Of a stretch of 64,000 nucleotides of DNA, positions 11,126 to 22,623 are shown in pieces; within the stretch, counting starts at the first letter, position 1, and each line of letters opens with the position of its first letter. The position numbers and the translations under genes were made by a program. The stretch is from assembly GCF_050003625.1 (NCBI RefSeq), contig NC_134399.1, positions 42,858,671-42,922,670 of the forward strand. The letters run 5' to 3'. The DNA is from Haematobia irritans. Lineage: Eukaryota > Arthropoda > Insecta > Diptera > Muscidae. A model generated the notes under the pieces. That model saw only the letters and a program-made list of their open reading frames with translations, was not told where the DNA came from and did no database searches.

Positions 11126-11284
11126 TTTGACAACTGAAGAGTGAATTCCAAAATCAAAATAGGAACAACATTCTACACACACACACACACCTTCAAAATG
11201 AGGGGTGTTCAGGTTTTGTAAATGCAAAATTGAAAGAAATACGTCAAGTTTATATTGACCAAATTTTGACCGTATCACCCTTTA

Positions 11285-12126
11285 TGTTCTCTAACAACCA
11301 TGCAAAAATTGGTCCGCATCGGTCTATAATTATATATAGCCCCCATATAAACCGATCCCCAGATTTAACCTCCGAAGTCTCATGGATGAGCAAAATTCAT
11401 CCGATTCGGTTGAAATTTGGTACGTGGTGTTAGTATATGGTCTCTAGCAACCATGCAGGAATTGGTCCATATCGGTCCATAATTATATGTAGCCCCCATA
11501 TAAACCGATCCCCAGATTTGACCTCCGGAGCCCCTTGGAAGAGCAAAATTCACCCGACCCGATTGAAATTAGATATGTGGAGAAATTTGGTACATTGCGC
11601 TAGTATATGGCCGCTAACAACCATGCCAAAAGTGGTCCATATCGGTCTATAGAAAAATTTGCCAATCTTTTATTACTATAGAAAATTATGTCAAAATTTT
11701 ATTACTATAGAAAATTTTGTCAAAATGTTATTGCTATACAAGATTTTATTTTTATAGGAATTTTTGTAAAAATTTTATTTGTATAGAAAATTTTGTCAAA
11801 ATTTTATTTCTATAGAAAATTTTGTCAAAATTTTATTGCTATAGAAAATATTGTCAAAATTTTATTTCTATAGAAAATTTTGTCAAGGTGAGTTATATAC
11901 GTATTTCCTCGGCCTTTTTTTGTTTAATATATACCCCGTATGGACTAACTTACAATTGAGAAGACGGTGTTAAGAAGTTTTAGGATACCTTGCCATCGGC
12001 AAGTATTACCGCCACCCAAGTAATTCGATTGTGGATGACAGTCTTCAGTAGAAGTTTCTACGCAATCCATGGTGGAGGGTAGATAAGCTTCAGCCTGGCC
12101 GAACTTACGGTTGTATATACTTGTTT
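11285..12126 (+). mobile_element. Family A fragment
   Basis: It contains about two 153-bp units (GGTCCGCATCGGTCTATAAT, then GGTCCATATCGGTCCATAAT), a 28-bp AT-rich array, GCCATCGGCAAGTATTACC, and a terminal hairpin region (TTCAGCCTGGCCGAACTTACGG) followed by TATACTTGTTTT. The 5' end is missing. Its left edge is exactly the TA at which the DD37E element inserted. Confidence 0.75.
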
Positions 12127-13082
12127 TAACTCATAATTTCCGTTCATTAATTTTTATTGTTAATTAATTGGAGGTCTGTGCAAGGATTTTAGATTTTATC
12201 TCTCACCCGGACTTATCACTACTAAGATAGTTTTTAATTATTCTGAAATTGTCTGTCTTGACAATAAATTTGCGACATTCATTTCCAAATCAATCAGTGA
12301 AAATAATGCAAATTGCATTTCAAACAAATCTACTAATGATAACGGCTTAGATTCTAATTGAGTTTTACGCGCTACAATCAAATCCTCAACAGCTATAGTT
12401 GATGTGGGGGAAGAGGATGCCGGAAGAATTAGAAATGCTTTAGGGAGTGTTATACAAGACTATCCTTGATGTGAGCAGCTCGCTGAGGGTGGTATTCGCT
12501 TAGAATTCCAATGGCGCTCGACGGCTTTTAATTACACATTCATGCTTCATGCTAAAATTCTCAGTGCTATTTGCTTGCTTGTACTCTTTGTTAATTCTGC
12601 ACTACACTCGCATTGTATCGGTATGAGCGTAGTAATTCATTTAATATTTTAATGAAATTATACTTAATTAAAATGAAAGCAAATTAATCCAAGCTCCAGC
12701 ATCGACTACAACTATCTATGCAACAAGAGTTGTTGGTTGTGAGCAGAAAAAGATGAATACCATCACTCTCTCTCTCTCTCTCTCTCTAGGTGTATATGTG
12801 TTCACGTGTTCCTTTGCTCAGGCGAGTCTTTAGAAGTTACCTCCATCACGAATTACTTTGATGTAATTAAGTGTGGTGTCTTATGTTTAAGTGTCTATGC
12901 TCAGCATAGAGAAGCAACAACTTCATCATCTACCAAAGGCAGTGTTTTTCTCATACAATCTTTCACACATCCTCCGCTATTTGCCTTAAGCTACTCATAT
13001 CACACAGTAAGATATCCTTCAGCTAAACTACCCGATTCCTTATTTGCGAGTGTGCACATTGGGATGTCTACTCACAAATAAC
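12127..13082. other. Unassigned AT-rich stretch
   Basis: No gene recognised. A 91-codon plus-strand frame at 12806-13081 has no recognisable motif. A (TC)n tract lies at 12764-12788. Confidence 0.4.
12764..12788. repeat. (TC)n microsatellite
   Basis: About 12 dinucleotide units, nearly pure. Confidence 0.95.
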
Positions 13083-14275
13083 ATTTTTATACCCACCACC
13101 ATAGAATGGTGGTATAAGTTTGTCATTAAATTTGTAACACATCGAAATATCGATTTCCGACTATATAAAGTATATATATTCTTGATCAGGGAGAAATTCT
13201 AAGACGATATATGTTAACGATGTTCGTCTGGCTGTCTGTTGTAATCACGCTACAGTGTTCAATAATGGAACTATCGTCCCGAAATTTGAAACAGGATTGT
13301 CTTTTGTCTGCACGCAGGCTAAGTTCGAAGATAGGCTATATCGGTCCAGGTTTTGATATAGTCCCCATATAAACCAAACTCCCGTCTTGGGCTTATAGAA
13401 ACCGTAGTTTTTATCCAATTTGGCTGAAATTAGAAATCTAGAGGTATTTTATGACCATAAAGAGGTGTGCCAAAAGTGGTGAGTATCGGTCCATGTTTTG
13501 GTATGGCCCCCATATAGACCGATCATCTGATTTCACTTCTTGGGCTTATAGAAACCGTAGTTTTTATCCTAGGTATTTTATCTAGAGGTATTTAAGGGCC
13601 ATAACAAGGTGTGCCAAAAATGGTGAGTATCGGTCCATGTTTTGGTATAGCCCCCATATAGACCGATCTCCGGATTTTACTTCTTGAGCTTATAGAAATC
13701 GTAGTCTTTATATAATTTACCTAATATTGGAAATCTAGAAGTATTTTAGGACCTTAAAGAGGTGTGCCAAAAATGGTGAGTATCGGTTTTGGTATAGCCC
13801 CCAAATAGACCGATCTTCTGATTTCACTTCTTGGGGTTATAGTAAGCGTAGTTTTTATCCACTTTGCCTGAAATTGGAAATCTAGAATTATTTTAGACCA
13901 TAAAGATGTGCGCCGACAATGATCATGAAGTTTGCTTGAAACTGAATGTAAAATTTCCAGATTTTGCTTCTCGTAATCATTTAAATAAGGGGGGTGAAAA
14001 TCTACAGATTCTAAATTTCAAATCAAGGCGTTATTTAAGCGTTTTCTTGCACACTTACAAAAGATCTTAACAATTCCTCTAAACCTCAAACTAAAATGGT
14101 TCTTTTAAAATCAGGGTCTGATATAGTCTTCGTAGGTAAAGTCTTTAAATTTATCTTCGGGAAGTGTATTGGTTGAACTGCTCTGTTTGGGAGAATATCT
14201 GCCATCAAACTCACCTCAGATTTCAAAGGAAACTAACATATAATATTTGATTCATGGTGGTGGGTATTTAAGATA
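13083..14275 (+). mobile_element. Family C Helentron/DINE-like repeat, copy 1
   Basis: It starts TTTTATACCCACCACCATAGA, followed by CCGACTATATAAAGTATATA, TATTCTTGATCAGGG and a weak GTCTGTC tract: the DINE-1/mini-me core layout. Internal units (GTATCGGTCCATGTTTTGGT) repeat every 144-153 bp. It ends CATGGTGGTGGGTATTTAA, before the 3' hairpin seen in copy 2. Confidence 0.72.
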
Positions 14276-14442
14276 TACTGCAGTATATCGTATACACAAG
14301 TATACGATAGATATCGTTGCCTTGGTAATATTGTATGGTTGTCTATACACAGAAAAGAAAATTAATGGACACATTTCCATAAAGTTTTAGTACCAGCAAC
14401 GTTTACAGTATGCTCAACAAAAATAAAATGATTAGGTGAGAA

Positions 14443-14565
14443 TCATGGTTAGCAGCCCCGCTTTCATACAAACGGTTTTGACCGACCACAACAAGAGCTT
14501 TTATTGGAGCTTTATCCCTTCTTGCCAATGTTGGTGACATTTCAGAGTGTTTCACAGCTTCTATG
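14443..14565 (+). mobile_element. Degraded tRNA-derived SINE
   Basis: The sequence ATCATGGTTAGCAGCCCCGC ... TTGACCGACCAC ... TTGGTGACATTTCAGAGTGT ... CACAGCTTCT follows the SINE consensus seen at 32026-32373, with deletions. Confidence 0.5.
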
Positions 14566-14599
14566 TCCACACACTACCAAAAACAAGTACATAAAATAA

Positions 14600-15123
<524 letters not shown>

Positions 15124-15727
15124 AAAAAAGACTTTGGTGTAGCTAGGGGGCCCTGGCGGTGCTAACTTCTTGGGCTTACTACTTAGAGACTATGAAAATG
15201 TGGATTAGGGTTGCCAGACGGGCTTTATTTGGCATGATTGTCAAGTTTTTAATGCGTGTCAAGTATCAAGTGAAAAAGTGATTGGTCAAGTTTCTTGTAA
15301 GTTCATTTTTTTCTCTCTAATTTATTCTAGGTATATATGTAATAATACTTGAAAAAGGAAGCTTATATTTCTAAAAAAAAAAACACATCGAAAGAGCATA
15401 TTTGTACTATCAATAAAAATATAATTGACTAATATGATACATATTTTTTTCTGTGCCATTATAATTTAACAATATAGTTATCTTTAGGTATGTATCTCAT
15501 ATGTGTTTTCTATCTCAATAAGCAATGTCTTTTGTGAAAAACATTTTGTGTTCTAAATAATTTATATACCAAAAATGTCAATAGAATGACCTTTGATCTA
15601 ATAAAAGCTGAACTATTAGTAAGAATAAATTTTAATGAGGATTGCAAATACTTTTAATAATTAATTCTTCACCCGATGGTGGAGAATTAATTAATTCTGT
15701 GTAGCAAAATAAGTTTTCTTTAAAATA

Positions 15728-17084
15728 TAAAGACTGATTTTTTTTACCCTGCGCCTCGCTGTGGAACAGGATATTATAAGTTAGTGAATATATTTGCAAC
15801 ACACAGAAGGGGACGAGATAGACATAAGGTGTCTTTGGCAATATTGGTCAGGGTCGGCCCTTGAATCGATCTAGCCATGTCCGTCTGTCTGTGAACTTAT
15901 TTTTATGATCAAAGTCTAGGTCGCAATTTTAGTCCAATCGACTTCAACTTTGGCACAATTGTGTTTTTTGGGTCAGAATAGAACCCTATTTATTTTGGAA
16001 GAAATCGGTTCAGATTTAGATATAGCTCCCATATATATCTTTCGCCCGATATGGACTTATATGACCCCAGAGGCCACACTTTTACTCCGACTTACGTAAA
16101 ACTTTGCACAGCGAGTAAAATTAACATTCTTACTTCACACAAAAAAAATTCACTAAAATTTTTCCAATTAAAATTTTAATTGGGTTTTAAAAAATATTCA
16201 GATAAAAATTTAATTGATTCAACAAATTTTTTAATTGAAACAAAAATCAATCACAAAAATAATAGTATAAATTAATTTTTTAATTGGATCAATTAACTTT
16301 TTAATTGATCTTCAATTAATTTTTTAATTGGTACTATCATTTCTGTGATTGAAGACATTTCAATTAAAAATTAATTGAATCAATTAATTTCGTGATTGAA
16401 TCAGAATTTTTTTTTGTGTGTATGCCTGCCAAATTTGGTTGAAATCGGTTCAGATTTAGATATAGCTCCCATATATATCTTTCGCCCGATTTAGGCTTAC
16501 ATGACCTCAGAGGCCACAGTTTTACTCCGACTTTGACACAGCTAGTAGAATTAACATTCTTACTATACATGCCAAATTTGGTTGAAATCGGTTCTGATTG
16601 AGATATAGCTCGCATATATATCTTACGCCCAATTTAGATTCGTATGACCACCGGAAGGCACAGTTTCACTCCGATTAACATACATTTTTTCACAGACTAT
16701 GCAGGTAACATTTTAGCCCAAATACCCACATTGGCCATGTAAAATCGCCACTGCAAAAACAAAAGCTTGTAAAAATGAATAAAATTTTTTTATACCTCTA
16801 ATATCTATCGACCGATAAATCGTAGAGATACTTTTGCGAAATTGAACAAAATTGATTTAGATCTCAATACTTCCCATACTTTTCTAGTAACATTGTGCTC
16901 CGTCCAGGCCATTTATTTGATTTATATGTGAAGTCCAGAGATTTTCTAAGAAGTCTAAAATATTTTGTCCAAATCGATTCAGATTTAAATGTTTTGATAT
17001 GGTATCGGAAATGTAAATCTACAAAGTGATGCAGGGTATAGTATAGACGGCACCGTCCCACCTTAGTCTTTCCTTACTTGTTGA
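15728..17084 (+). mobile_element. Family D Helentron/DINE-like repeat, copy 1
   Basis: It starts TTTTTTTACCCTGCGCCTCG with GTGGAACAGGATATTATAAG and TCGATCTAGCCATGTCCGTC. Internal units match GGTTCAGATTTAGATATAGC as in family B. It ends GCAGGGTATAGTATAGACGG ... CTTTCCTTACTTGTT. It is interrupted by the MITE at 16136-16420. Confidence 0.7.
16136..16420. mobile_element. 285-bp MITE rich in AATTAATT motifs
   Basis: The ends CACACAAAAAAAATTC and GAATTTTTTTTTGTGTG are inverted repeats. The interior is built almost entirely of short forms of TTAATTGATT/AATTAATT. The right flank is TA and the left flank TT; the uninterrupted family D unit near 16557 reads TTACTATACATG, so the original target was probably TA. 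Confidence 0.65.
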
Positions 17085-18207
17085 TTGTTAAATTGTTTTT
17101 GTTTCTTTTACATTGTCTGTTAGTTTTACTTTTTATGATATATTTGTTTTTTTTTTACTAATAATTTTTGTGAAAAAAAATAAAATAAAAAATTTAATTA
17201 AATCCAATATGAGTGTTTTTATTTGTCAAGTTTTTTTAAAATCATGTTTTTTTTTGCCAATGTCATGCTTTTTGACAAATTGGATCTGGCAAGCCTAATG
17301 TGGATTGACCGAAACTGAAACATATGTATATGTTAGTCAGGCTTGTAAGATGAGTATCTGGCATTTTCTTTTCAATAGCTTAATAATACCAATTCCTTAA
17401 TCTTCATAACTAATTAGCTCGCATTAAAATTGTAATATTTAAAGTTCTTAATATTTTTCGTGAATTAAAATAATGGCGACGTGGAACAAGACGGTAGTTT
17501 ATTTAACACTTTTCCTTACCCTTAGTTCTTCATTTATCGTACGTATATTTTTTTACATCTTGCTGAAAAACTGGAAGAAATAACGAAAATGGTTAAAAAT
17601 TAACACCATTTAATAAAAATATACATATTATTCAATATATTTCATATTAGCTTCTAACTTACCACTTTGGAACATTTTAGGTTAGGTTAAAGTGGCAGCC
17701 CATTTAAAGATTTAGATTTTACATTGAAGACTATTAAATTGGTTAAAAAAAATAATTTAAAAAATAATAAAATAAGCTATATTAATTAAAACATCTGTGT
17801 TTTAGCCTATGTGAAGGACATTAAAAATTAAATATTCTAGTTAAAAGAAATTTATAATCTTAAACGAATACTTACCAATTCACTATTAAATTGCAAGCAA
17901 AGAACTAATATAATTTTTTCCAAATTCATATAGGGTTACTCTGAAATTAAATATTTATTTTTGATATTGAATAATATTAAATTAGTTTTCTATAAATTAA
18001 GTTCAATATACTTTCTATTTCAGTATATTTTCTTAAATATTGAACATTCTTAATGACTTTTATCCAAGCTTCCGATCATCACTTCGCCATCATACATCTC
18101 ATCGCTAAAACATTCATAACTTTCAGTTAGAAGGTTTAATAAACAAACAAACAATAGGTCTCCAAAAACCAGAATATTCCATACCATTATTTTCTGTGGG
18201 TGCATAC

Positions 18208-19310
18208 AGAGAGGATCTGTATCAAATTTTTTTCGGTTTCCGACTGTCGCAAAGTTGTAAACGTTACATACACGTCGTAAATGTATGAAAAAACAAACGT
18301 CGCATATTCAAAATAGTTCAGATCCTTCAACTAGGCACAGAATGATGATATGTGCGAAGAAGTTTCAATTTTCAGGAATGTTCATAAAATTATAAACGAG
18401 TTTAAAAAACTTGAGAATGGAGTTATTTCAATTCGAGACTCCAATCCAAAATTACTATGAACTAGAGGTGTGCACGTGACACGAAATTGTCGTGACTCAC
18501 GAAAATTTTCGTGATTCGTGCGTGAGTCACGCTTATGACAACAGCGTGAGTGTGCGTGAACGTGATTAACAAACCAAAATGTCGTGCGTGAGCGTGAGTC
18601 ACGAATTTAATAATGTTCTCTCTTTTTTTCTCGATTTTAATAATGCTCATATTTTCAGACACTTCGGTAAGGTAAATTAATCATAAAATTATTCGTGAGT
18701 CACGGTATTTTTCGTGAGTCATGACGATTTCGTGCGTGAGTACAAATTTTCTTTTGGTGAATGTGCGTGAGTCCTACCAAAAAATATCGTGCGTGAGTAT
18801 GATTTTTCAGTCGTGAGTGTGCGTGAGCGTGAGTAAACTATTACTCACGTGCACATCTCTACTATGAACTACTTGATGGTAAAAGTGACAGTCGGTACTC
18901 GGTACGAATTTCAACAGAAACTGGAAGGAAGGGAAATTACTTAAGTCTTGCATAAGTGAATTGCTGTTTAGAGAGAAATGTATAAAAACACTTTGGGCTA
19001 TTAGAGCATATTTCCATACTAATTAAGAATTTTCAAAATTGTAGCTAGTCGTTCGCTGATGCAACTAAAACTTGTGTGGACATTTTGGACCATGCAATCC
19101 AATATAGAGTTCTAAACAAATACAATATAAAGCATTTTTTGCATCCCCTTTATCGGGGAGCATAACTAAATTAAATTTAAAAAAAATATTAACAATTTCT
19201 TTAATTCAAAATTGGGTTTTCTACAATTTTACGACTTTTGCGACATACATACGTATTATACCGTCATACACGTATGTCGCCAAAGTCATACTTTGCGACA
19301 GGCAAACCCT
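18208..19310. mobile_element. M-type element (9-bp target duplication) inside K'
   Basis: GGTGCATAC occurs at 18199-18207 and 19311-19319. The right end, read inward on the minus strand, starts AGGGTTTGCCTGTCGC, like the AGGGTTGCCAGA of the other M-type elements. A perfect 12-bp inverted pair CTGTCGCAAAGT lies at 18244-18255 and 19290-19301. It contains the hAT MITE 18463-18861 and has no transposase. Confidence 0.5.
18463..18861. mobile_element. 399-bp hAT MITE packed with CGTGAG/TGAGTCA motifs
   Basis: The ends TAGAGGTGTGCACGTGA and its complement (one mismatch) are flanked by the 8-bp duplication CTATGAAC at 18455-18462 and 18862-18869. Eight-bp duplications and a (C/T)AGAGGTGTGC end are hallmarks of hAT elements. 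The interior is filled with GTGCGTGAG and GTGAGTCACG in both orientations. It is non-coding. Confidence 0.88.
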
Positions 19311-19506
19311 GGTGCATACCTGCTAAAAGGATGCAACAGCACACGACGACACCGACAGTACAACAGAGGCATTCCCAACAAAACCAAGCAAAACACAAAA
19401 GCGCAAGTACCTTCATTGAAAACAACATCTCATTCACATTTTAATCGGTTAGGTAACCGGTGAAATACAGGAATTGTCATAGGAAGGGTGAATTTACACT
19501 CGTATA

Positions 19507-20774
19507 AAGGGTGATACGGTCAAAATTTGGTCAATATAAACTTGACGTATTTCTTCCAATTTTGCATTTAAAAAACCGAACCCCCCTCATTTTGAAGGTG
19601 TATGTGTGTAGAATGTTGCTCCTGTTTTGATTTTGGAATTCACTCTTCAGTTGTCAAAATGCCGTCCAAGCAAGAAGTGCAGCGTATCAACATTTTGCTC
19701 GCGCATCGCGAAAATCCGAGCTACTCGCACGCAAAGCTGGCAAAATCGCTAAAAGTTGCCAAATCAACCGTTACAAATGTAATTAAAGTGTTTGGGGAAC
19801 GTTTGTCGACAGCCAGGAAGTCTGGATCGGGGGGAAATCGAAAACCGGAAGCCGCTGAGACGACAAAGAGAGTTGCCGGTAGTTTCAAGCGAAACCCTAA
19901 CCTCTCTCTCCGAGATGCCGCAAATAAGCTGGGTGTATCGTCTACAACCGTGCATCGAGCCAAAAAACGAGCCGGACTATCGACTTACAAGACAGTAGTG
20001 ACTCCAAATCGCGATGATAAACAAAATACGACGGCCAAAGCGCGATCCCGGAGGCTGTACACGACGATGCTGACGAAGTTTGACTGCGTGGTAATGGACG
20101 ACGAAACCTACGTCAAAGCCGACTACAAGCAGCTTCCGGGACAGGAGTTTTATACGGCAAAAGGAAGAGGAAAGGTAGCGGATATTTTCAAGCACATAAA
20201 ACTGTCAAAGTTCGTAAAAAAATATCTGGTTTGGCAAGCCATCTGTACCTGTGGCTTGAAAAACAACATTTTCATAGCTTCCGGGACTGTCAACCAAGAA
20301 ATTTACGTGAAAGAGTGTTTGAATAAACGTCTGCTGCCTTTCCTGAAGAAACACGGTTGTTCCGTACTGTTTTGGCCGGATTTGGCATCTTGCCATTACG
20401 GTAAAAAGGCCATGGAGTTGTACGCCGCCAACAACGTGCAGGTGGTTCCCAAGGACAAGAACCCTCCCAACACGCCAGAGCTCCGCCCAATTGAGAAATA
20501 CTGGGCTATTGTCAAGCGGAACCTAAAAAAGACCAAAAAAACTGCTAAGGACGAGCAGCAGTTCAGGGCAAACTGGCTTTCTGCGGCAAAGAAGGTGGGC
20601 AAGGTGGCTGTACAAAATCTGATGGATTTGGAAAAGCGAAAGCCTAACTGAATATTTTTCCTGAATTTTATACTAATTGAACTTGAAAAAGAAATTTAAT
20701 TTGATTTTTTAAATAAACGATTTCACCGATTTACACGCGTTTTCCCTTGACCAAATTTTGACCGTATCACCCTT
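19507..20774 (+). mobile_element. DD37E (ITmD37E-like) Tc1/mariner element, structurally intact
   Basis: The element is 1268 bp, with perfect 28-bp terminal inverted repeats beginning AAGGGTGATACGGTCAAAAT, flanked by TA at 19505-19506 and 20775-20776. It carries one uninterrupted transposase gene. A broken relative lies at 9645-11282. Confidence 0.93.
19659..20651 (+). CDS. DD37E-type Tc1/mariner transposase, apparently intact (330 aa)
   Basis: This enzyme would cut the element out at its inverted repeats and insert it at TA sites. Start Met is MPSKQEVQRI at 19659; an upstream in-frame ATG at 19602 lies outside the conserved part. Two helix-turn-helix segments are seen at about residues 21-45 (SYSHAKLAKSLKVAKSTVTN) and 79-104 (LSLRDAANKLGVSSTTVHRA), joined by a Gly/Arg/Lys-rich linker (GSGGNRK), as in the paired DNA-binding domain of Tc1 proteins. 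The catalytic residues are Asp147 or 148 in VVMDDET, Asp241 in FWPDLASCHY and Glu279 in TPELRPIEKYW. Exactly 37 residues separate Asp241 from Glu279, which defines the DD37E group known from mosquitoes. The C-terminus is Lys-rich. The 330-residue length is normal for the superfamily, with no stop or frameshift. Activity is inferred, not shown. Confidence 0.93.
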   Translation: MPSKQEVQRINILLAHRENPSYSHAKLAKSLKVAKSTVTNVIKVFGERLSTARKSGSGGNRKPEAAETTKRVAGSFKRNPNLSLRDAANKLGVSSTTVHRAKKRAGLSTYKTVVTPNRDDKQNTTAKARSRRLYTTMLTKFDCVVMDDETYVKADYKQLPGQEFYTAKGRGKVADIFKHIKLSKFVKKYLVWQAICTCGLKNNIFIASGTVNQEIYVKECLNKRLLPFLKKHGCSVLFWPDLASCHYGKKAMELYAANNVQVVPKDKNPPNTPELRPIEKYWAIVKRNLKKTKKTAKDEQQFRANWLSAAKKVGKVAVQNLMDLEKRKPN

Positions 20775-20776
20775 TA

Positions 20777-22282
20777 GATACCTACAGATCAATCCATTGA
20801 CCGCTTGCTTCCAACTCATCAATTAACCAGTTCAAATAGACATGCTAGAGAGACAGTTCTTTCCAACTAGCCTATAGTCGACCCTTCATTTTTTGGGTAC
20901 AAATTGACCCGTTTTCCAAGCAGTTGAAATTGTATACCTGTCATGGAACTGGTTGGTAACAACTCATGTATTAGCCTTTAGAACCTATCCCCTAACTGGT
21001 TTAAATGTCTCTATCATAGATCTCAATAACACCTTTCTGGTCTTTATGCATCTGTAACAGGGACAGTTCATATTATATTTTTCGGACTAAAAATTTGTCC
21101 AATTTACTAGATATCCATAATGAGCTGTTAAATCAAAGAAGATGTAAAGGCCTTGTATGCTGTTAATTTTTACGAAACAAAAAGAAAAAAGTAAGGAAAT
21201 CATGACCATATTAATTATGCCGTAGTTTATTCTTGGAAATTATAAGATTTATTTCTGCTTCAGTTTCAATTGATCTTATTTGTATGGTCATAGACTTTTA
21301 TATACTTGGGAGAAAAATATAAAATTAAATATAAAGACATTTTTCATCACTATAATATAAAGACATTTTTCCTCGCTATGATATAGAAAAAGGCGAACAT
21401 TTTCTAAAACATCACTACCACGGCATATTATTTCACTGCTAGCAGAATCCTAACAAAAAATACTCCATAGTGTTTTGTGTTTGTCTGATTTTACCTACCG
21501 CGATTTCTGTTTTTTGTTCCTGAGCGACTTACGAGGCATAAGACGTGACTAAAATTCTAAAGTTGTATTTTTGTTATCAAACTTATTTTAAGCCGATTCT
21601 CTTGAACATCTTCTTAGGACTGGAAGCAAAGCTAAGGACCATTCTTAGTAACATATCCACAAAATAACCAAACACCCACCGACCCACTAGATGGCATCTC
21701 AGGAAAAATCTCTGAAGTAAAGTCAAGGCAAAGTAGCTTAGGTGGACGCTTATAAGACATGATGTGATGACGATGCCCAGATGACGATGATGAAGAAGCT
21801 GGTGATTGTGTTCTTTGCGTTCTTGATGTTGACGATTATGTTGATGCATTAGTTATGTTGTAATGTGATATAAAAATGATGTAATGTTCGTCATATGAAA
21901 AACTTTAATCAACAAATTGCTCGTTCTAGAGGAGTGTTTGTTGTCTGTAAATTAAGGTTATTATTGTAAAATGTTTATTTCTCAGTGATTTTCCACAAAT
22001 AGTTCAAATAGTGAATAGTATCATGGTAATGCTTCTTTTTATTGTCCTATGTGAAGTGACAAAGTCACTAATATTCTTCGAGAATTATACTGAAGACATC
22101 AGCTACACCAAATAGCAGACTAAGACAAATTTAGCGTAAAGGTTTCTCTTGCACAAATGCAAGGCTTCAAAGATAATTAAGGTAAATTTTGGATATTAAT
22201 TATATATTAACGTCATTGTCGTTGTCGACCAATATCTCGATGTAAGACATCGGGATATTGGTGTCAGACCCCATATAGTATA
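20777..22282. other. AT-rich spacer without recognisable genes
   Basis: No supported gene. A minus-strand frame at 21583-21849 is His/Leu-rich with no known motif. A hairpin at 22228-22262 (ACCAATATCTCGATGT and its near-perfect complement, one mismatch) precedes a short DINE-like scrap (CAGACCCCATATAGTATATA). Confidence 0.4.
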
Positions 22283-22284
22283 TA

Positions 22285-22610
22285 CACGGACGAAAAAGAC
22301 TGTTTTTCATATGTTTGGGTGTAAAAATTATATGTTTGGAACACACATTTTTTAACACAATATTTTTTCATAATCTAGCATAACATGTTTGGGACATATG
22401 TATATGTTAATATGTTAGAACATATTATGTTTTGAACATAAAATTTTTCTAAATATAATATGCTTGGATACAAACATATATTAATTTAGAAATAACCTAT
22501 GAACATATATGTGTTAAGAAAGCGGGACTTAGAGATTATGCTGCAAGTAAAAGAATTGAAGTAACCAATTGGCGCGAAGAAAATTTCGTTAAACTTTTTT
22601 TCTGCCAGTG
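22285..22610. mobile_element. Family E TA-flanked MITE, copy 1
   Basis: The ends CACGGACGAAAAAGACTG and (complement) CACTGGCAGAAAAAAAG are flanked by TA on both sides. The interior repeats ATATGTTTG and AACATAT motifs in both orientations. Related copies are at 35578-36026 and 37401-38381. Confidence 0.65.
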
Positions 22611-22623
22611 TACGTCTGGACTT

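Larger units (their letters stand above)
9645..11282 (-). mobile_element. DD37E Tc1/mariner element, rearranged copy
   Basis: The ends AAGGGTGATACGGTCAAAAT (9645) and its complement (to 11282) are flanked by TA at 9643-9644 and 11283-11284. The left part is duplicated: 9645-9947 carries the element's right-end region, then about 85 bp of different sequence, and from about 10035 the right-end region starts again without its first bases. The rest matches the intact copy at 19507-20774. Confidence 0.88.
15207..17296. mobile_element. M-type element 1: TIR AGGGTTGCCAGA, 10-bp target duplication
   Basis: The left end AGGGTTGCCAGACGG and right end TCTGGCAAGCCT are inverted repeats (11 of 12 matching). 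AATGTGGATT is present on both sides (15197-15206 and 17297-17306). GTCAAG motifs repeat inside both ends. The interior carries a family D repeat, itself holding a MITE. There is no transposase. The long target duplication suggests a MULE-like class, but this is not proven. Confidence 0.65.
17440..19445 (-). mobile_element. Family K copy (K'), minus strand, interrupted
   Basis: The complement of 17440-18190 parallels 59595-61100: GTTTGTTTATTAAACCTT, an acceptor-exon-donor module (ATTTAATTTCAG ... AATAGTGAATTGGTAAG, about 17865-17965), then an intron-like gap ending CTTCCAG and a final exon-like stretch with TTCCACGT. The part at 19310-19442 parallels 59400-59560 in the same relative order. Between them lies the M-type insertion 18208-19310. 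A small piece of the LINE 3' tail (GGTTAGGTTAAAGTGGCAGC, minus strand) lies at 17680-17702. Confidence 0.6.

Noticed and set aside
12806..13081. 91-codon plus-strand frame
   Set aside because: No motif or conserved partner; it runs up to the start of a family C repeat, consistent with a chance frame.
21583..21849. 88-codon minus-strand frame with His-rich start
   Set aside because: No recognisable domain, no homologous copy in the window, and codon texture like its AT-rich surroundings.
22228..22262. 16-bp-arm hairpin as a regulatory RNA or terminator
   Set aside because: It has one mismatch, no adjacent gene, and lies next to a DINE-like scrap; most likely the eroded end of a transposon.
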